This document shows, piece by piece, positions 34,773 to 43,536 of a stretch of 64,000 nt of DNA. The stretch is taken from positions 1 through 64,000 of the forward strand of contig NZ_QPLT01000018.1 of assembly GCF_003666015.1 (NCBI RefSeq), given 5' to 3'. The notes beneath the pieces are model-generated. The model searched no databases and was not told where the DNA came from. It saw only the letters and a program-made list of their open reading frames with translations. The DNA is from Halorubrum sp. Atlit-26R. GTDB taxonomy: Archaea > Halobacteriota > Halobacteria > Halobacteriales > Haloferacaceae. Position numbers and translations under genes: made by a program. The first letter of the stretch is position 1; each line of letters begins with the position of its first letter.

Positions 34773-35046
34773 TCGTTTCCCTCGTTGTATTAGTTTCGTT
34801 CGTTTTGGTCGTTCCGTTCGGTGCGTTCGGTGAGAGTGTTTCACTCGGTGCGAGGAGTACTACGGTATTAAAACCAACTGCTCGCTCCACTCGTTGAGGC
34901 AAACGCACTCGTTGCCATCAACGCATTCGTTCTGTTCGTTATGTTCGTTATTTTGTTTTGTTCATCGAGTAGAGGTCGCCAGTCCGTTCCTCAGAATGCG
35001 TTCAATACATTCGTTTTACTCGTTCCGTTCATTTTGCTCGGTAAAA
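34773..35046. repeat. three arrays of 9-bp iterons upstream of parA, candidate centromere
   Basis: Array 1 (34773-34853, nine units), array 2 (34882-34962, nine units) and array 3 (34984-35046, seven units) keep strict 9-bp phase with core TCGTT or CTCGTT. Examples are TCGTTCTGT, TCGTTATGT and TCGTTATTT in a row. Such iterons in front of parA are the expected binding site of the RHH partner. The parA promoter must lie within or beside array 1. Confidence 0.75.
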
Positions 35047-35110
35047 TGCGCCTGCGAGTTTAGCAGTCAGGCGTCCGTACATCTTTATTGGATGACTGTC
35101 TGGAAGGGAT

Positions 35111-35323
35111 ATGGCCCCCCTTTCCAAATACCGGTCTAATAAACGTGTCCAGTTCCTCCTTGTCGTAATCTCTGTAGTCATCGCTATCGACCTGTCTTAT
35201 GAGTATTGGGCGACAGCGGGGCGAGCTAATATCTATCTCGGTGTCATCGGTGTATGCGCGCTACTGGTCGTGCTTTTTTCCGCACTTGGTTCTAAATCTG
35301 ACAACGATCAAGTATCGGGCTGA
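35111..35323 (+). CDS. 70-residue protein with two membrane helices
   Basis: A short basic start is followed by VQFLLVVISVVIAIDLSYEY and IYLGVIGVCALLVVLFSALG, two membrane segments, and a polar tail. TTTATTGG about 30 bases upstream could be a TATA element. No family is recognised. Confidence 0.55.
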   Translation: MAPLSKYRSNKRVQFLLVVISVVIAIDLSYEYWATAGRANIYLGVIGVCALLVVLFSALGSKSDNDQVSG

Positions 35324-35655
35324 TAGACCCGTCGCGTTAAGTTACGAAGAAACGCAAGACTGCGGGAGTATTCGTCGAGTTCCGAAAAGCTGAGTTATAA
35401 ACTCAAAATAGGTAGTAATCCCGTGAAGAACTGGATCTGCCTTCTCAGTTCTCCTTCCCGTTGATCCACAGAACACGATCGGCTACAACATTCGAAAACA
35501 CTTCTGTAAAATCGCATGATGGAAGCGATATTGATACTAACTTAACGCGACCGATAGACCCACCCTCTGTACTGAACGATTCTTGGGTCGCCTGTACTGA
35601 CCACTGTCCGCGGCACGGCATCGCCACTGTTTTTACACGCGCGTTGGATATTTGA
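35324..35655. other. gene-free AT-richer stretch
   Basis: No frame or repeat here is convincing. It ends where the start-less membrane-protein frame begins. Confidence 0.4.
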
Positions 35656-35934
35656 CTGATTCCCTCCAACAAAGCGACAGCCGCCGCCCCGATAGCAACC
35701 GGCGTCCTTCTCGCCGGGACGGCTACACGAGAAGTCGCACAGCACGGACTGGAACTCTGGACGACGCTGGCGCTCGCCGGTGGCCTCTCCGCGGTTGCTG
35801 TCGGCCTCGGTGTTCTGACCGGTCGTGGGTTTGACTCCGACGACCGCGACGGACACCACGGCCGGACAACAGTCGCGCTCATCGGCCTCGCACTGACGAG
35901 TCTCGCCGTCGGGGCGGGGATCGCGCTGGCGTAG
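35656..35934 (+). pseudogene. membrane-protein fragment without a start codon
   Basis: A 92-codon frame, preceded at once by TGA and lacking ATG, GTG or TTG at its beginning, encodes two or three hydrophobic segments (APIATGVLLAGTATREVA, LALAGGLSAVAVGLGVLTGR, TTVALIGLALTSLAVGAGIA). It has GC-rich haloarchaeal codon use, unlike the AT-richer DNA before it, so the 5' part was probably lost by recombination at about 35650. Confidence 0.5.
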
Positions 35935-35954
35935 GCGACGCCAACCGACCCGCG

Positions 35955-36284
35955 TTACGTCCGATACGCGCTCAACGTCTGCTGTAGTCCGGGATACGCA
36001 GCGGCGCACGCCGCCGCAGTTTCTCGATAGGGAGCCTTCACCCTCTCACCAATGCCCGGGAGCTCGGTGACCGAGACGCGCACTGTATTCAGCAGCGCCC
36101 ACGAGATCTCCTCAGTTTCTGTCAGTAGTGAGGTGCGAGATACAGAGAGTGTAGATAGCACGGAAACTCCGTTATTTTCTCCATCTAAATCCAGAACTAA
36201 CCGATAGAGAGTGTATGCTGACTCGCTAGTATTCCGTCCCGCTAACCAAGCAGATGTACATCTGCTAGAGGGGTTCAGTCCCAC
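35955..36284 (-). CDS. hypothetical protein, possibly a fragment
   Basis: 109 residues from a GTG. The text from YTLYRLVLDLDGE to GIGERVKAPYRETAAACAAA has natural composition and no low-complexity shadow look, and it ends at a TAA convergent with the membrane fragment. No family is recognised. Its first codons overlap an 18-bp palindrome, so the true start may be further in. Confidence 0.4.
   Translation of the reverse strand: MGLNPSSRCTSAWLAGRNTSESAYTLYRLVLDLDGENNGVSVLSTLSVSRTSLLTETEEISWALLNTVRVSVTELPGIGERVKAPYRETAAACAAAYPGLQQTLSAYRT
36249..36266. promoter_or_regulatory. perfect 18-bp palindrome AGCAGATGTACATCTGCT
   Basis: Lies about 25 bases upstream of the AT-rich promoter region of the SHOCT gene and at the start of the divergent hypothetical gene. 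The size and symmetry fit a dimeric repressor or activator site. Confidence 0.5.
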
Positions 36285-36324
36285 TTCCGCGATTTTTAAG
36301 TTGTAAAATGGTCATAGAGGTATT

Positions 36325-36729
36325 GTGTACGAATTGGTCCACCGCTATGCCCCCCAGAGCCCCGCTGGTCGAACTGCGATTGCTATCATCGGCGGTTTGC
36401 TCGGCGTCCCCGCGTTTGTGCTCGGACTTATCGGACTGAGTGGAAACGTTGCGGCAGGCCTCTTGTTTCTCTTGGTCAGTACAGTAATACTCGGAATATC
36501 CGGACAATTAACACTAGGTGTCGTCCGTCAGGCGAATGCGGCTCCAGTATCCAGTCCACAGGACGACCAGCAGATAGACGACGCAAATGAGACACCGATT
36601 GAAACGCTTCGACGACGATACGCGGAGGGCGAAATTGACGACGAAGCATTTGAGCGACGTCTCGATCAACTCATCGAAACGGAAGAACCGGAACAGCGAA
36701 AGACCGAGAGTGAACGTGTGTTAGAGTAG
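36325..36729 (+). CDS. two-helix membrane protein with SHOCT domain
   Basis: 134 residues from a GTG. Two membrane segments (TAIAIIGGLLGVPAFVLGLI, AAGLLFLLVSTVILGISGQL) are followed by a linker and the short C-terminal SHOCT motif (PIETLRRRYAEGEIDDEAFE). SHOCT domains occur at the ends of many small membrane proteins and may mediate oligomerisation. Function is unknown. Confidence 0.75.
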   Translation: MYELVHRYAPQSPAGRTAIAIIGGLLGVPAFVLGLIGLSGNVAAGLLFLLVSTVILGISGQLTLGVVRQANAAPVSSPQDDQQIDDANETPIETLRRRYAEGEIDDEAFERRLDQLIETEEPEQRKTESERVLE

Positions 36730-36789
36730 GTATTTGTATTGACCGCAACGGAGGGAATATGTTCTTTGTGAGGGTTCTAACCGAACCAG

Positions 36790-38247
36790 TCACTCCGGCT
36801 CGGTGTACGCGCGCCGCCACAACAACCACGTCGGCCAGACGAGGAACGGCAACAGAACGATACCCTGCACAAGACCACTCGACGATCGCCACGACCCCAC
36901 GAGCCACGCAACCGCACTGACACCGACAGCGCTCCCGACACCGACCGCGACCACGGCGATTCGCCGATCCATCGGCGGCAGACCGGTGGATCGAACCGGT
37001 AGATCGAACGTGGAGACGAGCGCCTCGCCGTCGGCGACTGGACCGACGGACCGCTCCGTCTCGTCGTCACCAAACCCGGTGGTCAGCTCGATAGTCCGCG
37101 TGCCGAACGCGCGGTCCGGGAGCCGGGTGTGGACCACGCTCGCATCGCGGAGGCGGTCGACGGAGGCCGCCCACTGCGGCTCGTCAAGCCACGTGTCGTA
37201 CGCAATCAGCCGGTCCCCGTACCGCCGGTACTCGACCGGTGCATAGGTGAGCGCAAACCCCGCCGCGTTCACGGTGAGCGCGCCGAGGTAGATCGCAAAC
37301 ACGGCGACCCCGGACCCAACGACGACTGTGCCGGGAGCGTCGCCAACGAACAGCCCAAGCCCGGCGATCCACACGACAAAGAAGCCAGTCGCGTAGACCG
37401 GAGCGACACTGGTGAGCGTTTTGAGGACCGCGGTGACGACGGTGGTCCGACAATGAGCCGGAACTTGGGCATCGGGTTCGGCGTCGGGAACCCTGATCGG
37501 TTCCGGTTGGTCTGGGGAGTCGGCTGGACCGGCGAGCCAACTGGGGACCCGGCCGCTGCTGGAGGCATCATCGCCGTGAGTCGCCCGAAACGACGACCAC
37601 TCGACGAGCAGCTTGACGACGACGAACGCAGCGAGCACGGCGACCCCGCCCCCCGCCGCGTTGAGGGGCGGGAGCGCGAACAGGGCGAACACGAGGAAGA
37701 ACGCCCGCCTCATTGGGGTCTCAACGACCGCATACGGCGAGGTCTCTGCGTACCGTTGCCGGCCGACATAGTCCCGGGCGATATCGATCGTCTGGCCTGC
37801 GACCAGCGCGAGCGCTGACGCGAGCACCGCCGGACGAGAGAACAGGGCAGGCACGTTGAACGCCTGCGAGAACGCGACGCCGACGACTAGCGTGATCCAC
37901 GCGGCCGCGCCGCAGACCGCCGCTGCGAACGGGATGTTCCGAAGGTGAATGGGGGGCAGCCACGTAACCGGACGGACCGCACCGCGCTTGCTCGCCAGCG
38001 GCGCTTCGGTGACGCTTATCACGCCCGACTCACGGTCTTCGGGCGGCGGTCGGGCCGCGAACAGTGCCTTTACGCCCGCTAGCGGGATCGAAAGCACAAC
38101 TTCGACCGCGTACACCACGGCGAGCGTCGCAGGGTCCCAGCCGAGGCGGAGCACACCGACGAGCGGGATCAGGTTGACGATCAGGATAGGGAGGAACCCG
38201 GTGACTCCGGAAGAAGTCCCTCGACTGTGGTGAGCGATGGAGGGCAT
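36790..38247 (-). CDS. multi-spanning membrane protein, DUF6498-like
   Basis: 485 residues from the ATG at 38247; ATG 38283 is an alternative. About eleven hydrophobic segments occur (FLPILIVNLIPLVGVLRLGW, ALALVAGQTIDIARDYVG, FLVFALFALPPLN and others). A basic-acidic stretch near EYRRYGDRLIAYDTWLDEPQ looks like a membrane-linked PH-type domain before the last two helices. It matches haloarchaeal DUF6498 proteins. Its role is not known. Confidence 0.65.
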   Translation of the reverse strand: MPSIAHHSRGTSSGVTGFLPILIVNLIPLVGVLRLGWDPATLAVVYAVEVVLSIPLAGVKALFAARPPPEDRESGVISVTEAPLASKRGAVRPVTWLPPIHLRNIPFAAAVCGAAAWITLVVGVAFSQAFNVPALFSRPAVLASALALVAGQTIDIARDYVGRQRYAETSPYAVVETPMRRAFFLVFALFALPPLNAAGGGVAVLAAFVVVKLLVEWSSFRATHGDDASSSGRVPSWLAGPADSPDQPEPIRVPDAEPDAQVPAHCRTTVVTAVLKTLTSVAPVYATGFFVVWIAGLGLFVGDAPGTVVVGSGVAVFAIYLGALTVNAAGFALTYAPVEYRRYGDRLIAYDTWLDEPQWAASVDRLRDASVVHTRLPDRAFGTRTIELTTGFGDDETERSVGPVADGEALVSTFDLPVRSTGLPPMDRRIAVVAVGVGSAVGVSAVAWLVGSWRSSSGLVQGIVLLPFLVWPTWLLWRRAYTEPE

Positions 38248-38634
38248 CCGTCGTCGTTTCCTGAAACGATCGGCCGTGTTCATAAGCACTGGTAAGGGCG
38301 GGTCGACCCACTCTGTGAAAGCATCGCTGCGTTCCGCCCGACAGACGAATTTCACGTCAATCATCGTGGCCGATGTCTCGCTGCTCGTCTACTGTACACG
38401 ATCGATACAGCGCTCTGAGGGGAGGGTCTCTACCGTCTCGTAACAACCTCAAAGAACTCTCACTTGTAGTGTCGCTCTCTCTCTCTCACGCTGAAGTGGC
38501 TTTGTTGAGTGTCCATGCGTCCGAGACGCTTCCCGGGAGAATAAATATATATGAGACAATAAGATCGTTGTTCACACGAGATCGATGGCTGAGACGAACT
38601 GATTCGGCAACTACTGTTTAGCGCGGGAAGGGTG

Positions 38635-39309
38635 TCAATCAATCACAGTACTTCCCTCAGGTGGTGTACAATCAAAGACACCGTCCACAATCTCATTGTC
38701 AAATCCAATCTCCTCAAACTCTCGTCGCACAACGAAGGCTCTCTCCTGAAGCTGATACTCATATTTTTGTTTCAGTGGATATCCGTACTCTTGATCGACC
38801 CAGAGGCAATACGTGTCGATCCGAGACGAAAGCGCGTCAGCACTGTCAGTCGGTGTCGAAAAGAGAACGTAGCAGTCACGGCCTGTGACGGTTGCTGCTC
38901 CCTCAGTAGAGACATCGAACGCCTCACTCACAACTCTTTCAATCAACGATGACGTCATAACCGAGACGCCTTCGGCACTGTCGAAGTTGAATACCTTCGA
39001 CGTGTTCTGTGCGTCATTGTAGTTGAGTGCCTTCGCACCGTTTTGGACAAAAAACGATCCCACGCCACCGAAATCCATCGTGTCGAAGGGATTGAGTGCG
39101 TCTAGTCCCGTCTCAATGTCGCCCCACTCGTCGACAGTAAGGACCTCCTCTCGGAATTTGTCGGGTGCCTCAAGCCATCTCTCGCTAGTTATTGCTTGTT
39201 GAGTCGTCTGACATTCTGTGACCGTGGTTACTCTCCCGTGGACAGTTGTCGGCAGCGACTTTTCGTCTACCACGTGGGCACAAATATCGGCTGTATCCGG
39301 GTCAGTCAT
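38635..39309 (-). CDS. LolA-like beta-fold protein lacking a signal peptide
   Basis: 224 residues. Strands and closing motif (YCLWVDQEYGYPLKQKYEYQ, FEEIGFDNEIVDGVFDCTPP) match the LolA/RseB-type lipoprotein-carrier fold that haloarchaea usually export. Here the N-terminus is short and polar, with neither Tat motif nor lipobox, so the copy may be 5'-truncated or cytosolic. Partner and role are unknown. Confidence 0.55.
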   Translation of the reverse strand: MTDPDTADICAHVVDEKSLPTTVHGRVTTVTECQTTQQAITSERWLEAPDKFREEVLTVDEWGDIETGLDALNPFDTMDFGGVGSFFVQNGAKALNYNDAQNTSKVFNFDSAEGVSVMTSSLIERVVSEAFDVSTEGAATVTGRDCYVLFSTPTDSADALSSRIDTYCLWVDQEYGYPLKQKYEYQLQERAFVVRREFEEIGFDNEIVDGVFDCTPPEGSTVID

Positions 39310-39372
39310 AGAGGGCTTCTGGTCGTCATACTATCGCCTTCTGCTTAATGTATATTACTCACGAAACAAGCA

Positions 39373-39768
39373 GTGACTGCCATCGGATCAGGTGTGTTTC
39401 TCGTCTCTCAGCGAGATGTGAGTACTCCCCTCAACACCGGTGAATCTGAAGCTGCTGATCGTACAGAGTTGCGGGGTGAACTCGCCCGCTCACTCACCCG
39501 AGGCGGTATGTCGGGCGTCCAAGTCATCAGCTGGGAAACAGCCCAAGAGGTTCTAACGCCCAAGCGCCGCGAAGTCGTGGGGGTACTCGGGCGGATGTCA
39601 CCCAATTCTGTCCGCGAACTCAGCCGTGAGCTAGATCGGGACAAAGCACAAGTGAGCCGAAATCTCGCCGCCCTCGTAGAGCACGGCATCATTCGGTACG
39701 AGGAAGATGGTCGGGTGAAGAAGCCCCGGCTCACGCAGGAGCATTTGGTCGTTGAACCCGTGGTCTGA
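39373..39768 (+). CDS. winged-helix regulator, HVO_A0114-like
   Basis: 131 residues from a GTG. The helix-turn-helix is LTPKRREVVGVLGRMSPNSV, ELSRELDRDKAQVSRNLAAL and VEHGIIRYEEDGRVKKPRLT, the pattern of haloarchaeal MarR-like HVO_A0114 proteins. These often accompany toxin genes, but no partner is visible here. Confidence 0.75.
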   Translation: MTAIGSGVFLVSQRDVSTPLNTGESEAADRTELRGELARSLTRGGMSGVQVISWETAQEVLTPKRREVVGVLGRMSPNSVRELSRELDRDKAQVSRNLAALVEHGIIRYEEDGRVKKPRLTQEHLVVEPVV

Positions 39769-39950
39769 GTGGCGTACCTGGGGGCTGCGAGGATTCGAGG
39801 CCGCCTGTCGTGGTTTTCTTTATGCCAGAGAGTGTCATAGAACTCTTTTCACACCCCGTTGACTGACCCGTGGATCGCTCAGTACAGATGTTTAATATAC
39901 TGGTCATAGGCGGAGGGTGAGAAGCGTGCGGAGACGGTTCAAACGCTGAG

Positions 39951-40274
39951 TCAGGTCGTCTGTGGTGTCCAGGTGTTCAGTCGGTAGAGAAGACGTAGGA
40001 CGGCAACAAGAATTACGGCTTGGAGAACCAGATCAAGATACGACGGTACTTCGGTCACGGAAGCCAACCCACCTAATGCGATAACGGCGATGCCGACACG
40101 CAACAGCGTGTTACCTGCCATGTCCCGGACAGCATCGTCGGGGATTGGCGATGTGGACTCGTTGTAGCCGGCCAATAACCACGTCCACCCGACGAACTTC
40201 ACGAGTACACCAAGCACTACAACGACACCACCAGCGGCTAACCACTCGACGGCGAGGGGACCTAACTCAGTCAT
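39951..40274 (-). CDS. small membrane protein with three helices
   Basis: 107 residues. Segments LAAGGVVVVLGVLVKFVGWT, LLRVGIAVIALGGLASV and YLDLVLQAVILVAVLRLLYR. No family is recognised and no regulatory context is visible. Confidence 0.6.
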   Translation of the reverse strand: MTELGPLAVEWLAAGGVVVVLGVLVKFVGWTWLLAGYNESTSPIPDDAVRDMAGNTLLRVGIAVIALGGLASVTEVPSYLDLVLQAVILVAVLRLLYRLNTWTPQTT

Positions 40275-40633
40275 GTCTGACGATTAAAGATGTCGAACAA
40301 AAATATTATCGTGAGATTTCAGTCGATGAGATAGCCTCGCAGTCTTCAGCGACTGGCTATTTCAGGTGAGAGTGTATCTGAAGAATGGGATTTCAACAGA
40401 GCAGAAAGAACAACATCAGTTTGAGTTATCGGTGGATGAAAGTGTACCAGCCGGCGATATATGGGTACGTGTGATGGTGAATAAGGCTTCGTCCTCAATC
40501 CGTCTGTACTCAGTATCTCGATTGTCGGTAGAGCCAAAATCGAGGACGGTCGGAACATCCCACCGGAAGACCGAATATAGCGAAATTTCAGGCCACTAGG
40601 CGATCATCATCCCGAGAATCCATCATATCAGAC
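40275..40633. other. gap with an IS-end-like 16-mer
   Basis: Holds GGATTTCAACAGAGC at 40388-40402. One weak 77-codon frame begins there, but I do not accept it as a gene. Confidence 0.45.
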
Positions 40634-41842
40634 ATGAACCGAAGGACGTTCCTGTCGACAGCGGTTGTCGGCGCGAGTACACTCTCAGGGTGTCTGTCGA
40701 GGCTTCCATTAGTGGATCCGGATACACCTCTGCCGGAAACACCCACGGGAGCGTGGACACAGCACGGAGCCAACGGGGCAAATACATCCGCACCGAACGT
40801 CGCTGTCCCCTCCCACGGAAATCTGGCATGGACATCTGAGGCGTTCACACGCTGGCAGCCCGCAGTTTCCGACGGAACAGTATACACGACGAACTTTGAT
40901 CCCAGTCATGAGGGGAGTGCGATCGCGTTCGACGCACAGGATGGGACCGAAAAGTGGCGAACAACCCTCGACGCTAGCGGGGAGAACGCGACTGTCGTCG
41001 TCGACGACCGATGTATCGTGGCGTACAATGCGGAACTCGTTGCGCTTGATCCGCAAACAGGAGAGCAGCTCTGGACGCAACCTACAAACGGGTTCGAACA
41101 TCTCGTCGCAGACGAAGCCACCGGGACCGTGCTGGTTGCTTCCGAGACCGGTATCGAGGCGTTCAGGGCAGCCGATGGGACGAAATGCTGGGAAACCTAC
41201 ACGGCCACCAGACTCGCATGTGCGCCTGCCGTGAACGACAGGCGCGTGTTCGCCGTTGGAGACGTGGATGGATCACCATCTCTCGTTGCCTTCACACTGG
41301 AGGATGGGTCGGAACGGTGGCGGAGCAAACTCACGGCCACACCTGAGTCCGCCGCACCCGTTGTCACCCAGGAAGGTGTGTTCGTCTCTGATGACCGAAC
41401 ACTCGTCGTTCACGACAGGGATACCGGCGATCGGATCCGCGAACTTCGTTCGTTCGGTGAGGACGACGACGTCATCCCTCGGACAGTTGCCGTCGACGAC
41501 GGTACCGTATTCGTTACGAGCTCGGTAGGTGCCGTCGCAATCGACGGTGAAACCGGAGCGGAGCGATGGCACCGCGGGACTCCGGTGTACAAACCAGGGC
41601 TCTGTATCGGAACGGATACAGTCGTGTTCCCGGTCGGAAGCCCCGAGTTCGCCCCCGGAAAGAAGACAATCAGCGTGTTCGATCGGGAATCAGGAGAGAT
41701 GCGTTGGCACTACGCGTTCGATCCTAGCTTCCACCATCAGGTGACTTCACCACCAGTGTTGGTCGATGGAGCGGTGTTTTTCACTGCTACCCACATCGAC
41801 GGTCTCGGGGCCCTTGGTGACGTGCCCGCGCGGAATAGCTAG
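40634..41842 (+). CDS. PQQ-type beta-propeller lipoprotein
   Basis: 402 residues. NRRTFLSTAVVGASTLSGC supplies a Tat motif and a lipobox. The mature part repeats the PQQ-binding-like blade (GSAIAFDAQDGTEKWRTTLD, AELVALDPQTGEQLWTQPT, SLVAFTLEDGSERWRSKLT, GAVAIDGETGAERWHRGTP). These propellers act outside the cell as scaffolds or dehydrogenase-like domains. No cofactor residue can be assigned from the sequence. Confidence 0.85.
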   Translation: MNRRTFLSTAVVGASTLSGCLSRLPLVDPDTPLPETPTGAWTQHGANGANTSAPNVAVPSHGNLAWTSEAFTRWQPAVSDGTVYTTNFDPSHEGSAIAFDAQDGTEKWRTTLDASGENATVVVDDRCIVAYNAELVALDPQTGEQLWTQPTNGFEHLVADEATGTVLVASETGIEAFRAADGTKCWETYTATRLACAPAVNDRRVFAVGDVDGSPSLVAFTLEDGSERWRSKLTATPESAAPVVTQEGVFVSDDRTLVVHDRDTGDRIRELRSFGEDDDVIPRTVAVDDGTVFVTSSVGAVAIDGETGAERWHRGTPVYKPGLCIGTDTVVFPVGSPEFAPGKKTISVFDRESGEMRWHYAFDPSFHHQVTSPPVLVDGAVFFTATHIDGLGALGDVPARNS

Positions 41843-42144
41843 TCTTTGTGCCGTCCACTCACTCTGCGAGTCGTTGTCTTTGACGTCTTAACAAGCCATA
41901 GAACGTCGTTGTGAACTGCCTCAGGGCCAAGTCCCGATTCACTCTGCCAATATCTGTAGAGATTTGAACAGCCGCATTCTCGTGATAGCACAACGATTGC
42001 GTATGGTGACGTAATCACGGTTCGTATACAATCTTCGGAGACTTTCCACACAGTAATCGACGAGGCGGTTCACCAGCGAATACCGATTCGCTGAGTCAGC
42101 GAAAGCGGGTAAATATCTTGTTATACCGTTCCCTGCGTGGATAC
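41843..42144. other. gene-free stretch
   Basis: Two short overlapping minus-strand frames exist but neither resembles a known protein. I see no repeat or hairpin of note. Confidence 0.4.
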
Positions 42145-42540
42145 ATGTCCGATAATCAGTCGCTTGGGACACGTCTCAAGGAAGACTTGACAAGCAACTT
42201 GTCGGTCAGCATTGTTTCTGTGGTCCTCGCTGTTGTGGCATGGGTCGGATTCGCTCAAATAGGCGACCCTACCACGGAAGGAGTATTTCTTGCGCTCAAT
42301 ATCGGAGTGTTCATCCCCTACGCATACGAGCGTTACTGGCCTGTCGAATATTCAAGCAGCGCAGCGGCAGTGTGGACAATCTCAGCCTCGCTGATCGCGG
42401 CAGGCCTGTACATCGGCATATATCAACTCACTCTCGGTGTAGGTCCCGGCGAGTACACGGGTGGAATTGCGTTTGTTCTAACCGTGCTAATTCAGTATGG
42501 TAGCGCGGCATTGTTCATGCGTACCCGGCAGAGTAGGTAA
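42145..42540 (+). CDS. small four-helix membrane protein
   Basis: 131 residues from the ATG at 42145. Four hydrophobic segments are visible (SIVSVVLAVVAWVGFAQI, GVFLALNIGVFIPYAYERYW, VWTISASLIAAGLYIGIYQL, GGIAFVLTVLIQYGSAALFM). Unknown function. Confidence 0.65.
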   Translation: MSDNQSLGTRLKEDLTSNLSVSIVSVVLAVVAWVGFAQIGDPTTEGVFLALNIGVFIPYAYERYWPVEYSSSAAAVWTISASLIAAGLYIGIYQLTLGVGPGEYTGGIAFVLTVLIQYGSAALFMRTRQSR

Positions 42541-42586
42541 GTGAAAGACGGCAACTAATGGATGATTTACATCCGGAGTGAACAGA

Positions 42587-43012
42587 ATGAGCGCACACAC
42601 GGTACGGAATCGACCGTCCCAACACAAAACAAACTGGACCACCAGAGCTAGGGAGAACATAGGCGTGACCGATCAAGCAGACGCAGATGAAATCCTCGCT
42701 CTCCTTGACGACCAGTACGCGCAAGTAATCCTCCAACAGACGCGGAATAATGCAATGTCAGCTAAAGAGATCAGCGAGACATGCGATATCTCGATCTCTA
42801 CCGTCTACCGGCGGACGGAACGGCTAATCGAATGCGGACTTCTCGCTGAACGACGCGTCGCACAACCTGATGGAACTCACCATAGTCTGTACGAAGCACA
42901 GTTGAACGAACTTACTGTTCGTCTCACAGATGACGGATTCGAGATATTGGTCTCAAAGAAGACGACTGCCGATCTCGCTGACCGCTTTACTGATATGTGG
43001 GAGGGATTATGA
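42587..43012 (+). CDS. winged-helix regulator paired with a membrane protein
   Basis: 141 residues from the ATG at 42587. The HTH (AKEISETCDISISTVYRRTE, RLIECGLLAERRV) is of the ArsR-like type common in haloarchaea, and the C-terminal part is alpha-rich. Its stop overlaps the start of a DUF7521-like membrane protein gene (ATGA). In haloarchaea this pair is conserved and probably acts together, with the membrane protein holding or sensing for the regulator. Confidence 0.75.
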   Translation: MSAHTVRNRPSQHKTNWTTRARENIGVTDQADADEILALLDDQYAQVILQQTRNNAMSAKEISETCDISISTVYRRTERLIECGLLAERRVAQPDGTHHSLYEAQLNELTVRLTDDGFEILVSKKTTADLADRFTDMWEGL

Positions 43013-43356
43013 TATCCGGGATTTTGGTGGCCTATTCACAGCAGCCGTCCGACTATCTGCTGCTGTTATCTGTATCGCTTGTAGCTCTCGGATTAGCGCT
43101 CTTCATTGTCTTCCACGCTTATAGGGGATATCAGCGAAACAGCAGCATTCGGATGCTGTACCTAGCCTGTGGTCTCTGCCTCATTACTGTGGTCCCCATG
43201 ACGCTCTCAATCGGAGTCAATTCAATTGGACAAATAATTGATTTATCTCCACGCATTCATACATTTTATCTCCCACTAGCGACACGAGTGAGTGAAATAA
43301 CCGGGATTTGTACTCTGCTCTATTCATTACTTATCACGCCCAGCAAATCTAAGTGA
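43009..43356 (+). CDS. DUF7521-like membrane protein
   Basis: 115 residues with three membrane segments (YLLLLSVSLVALGLALFIVF, LYLACGLCLITVVPMTLSIG, EITGICTLLYSLLI). It is coupled to the upstream regulator gene by an ATGA overlap. Function is inferred only from the pairing. Confidence 0.7.
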   Translation: MISGILVAYSQQPSDYLLLLSVSLVALGLALFIVFHAYRGYQRNSSIRMLYLACGLCLITVVPMTLSIGVNSIGQIIDLSPRIHTFYLPLATRVSEITGICTLLYSLLITPSKSK

Positions 43357-43536
43357 GTACTTCATTCGCAGGCACATTCTAACAGTTGATTCATCAAGCT
43401 ATAAATGAAATCAAGATATGGAGAATAGTTCTATGACACCCTCTTCTGTATAATAACCAACCGTACTGTCTGACATAGCTATTTGAAGTCACAGAACGCT
43501 TGGAATCTGAGGAATAGGCCCGTCGTAGCGGGAATC

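Noticed and set aside
34773-35046. possible CRISPR array
   Set aside because: The unit is only 9 bp with no spacers, and it lies before parA; it fits partition iterons instead.
40366-40599. 77-codon plus-strand frame from GTG
   Set aside because: Begins at an IS-end-like motif, has no recognisable family and no promoter; kept only as part of a gap description.
41839-42172. two overlapping minus-strand frames of about 70 codons
   Set aside because: Neither resembles a known protein and they conflict with each other; probably chance frames.
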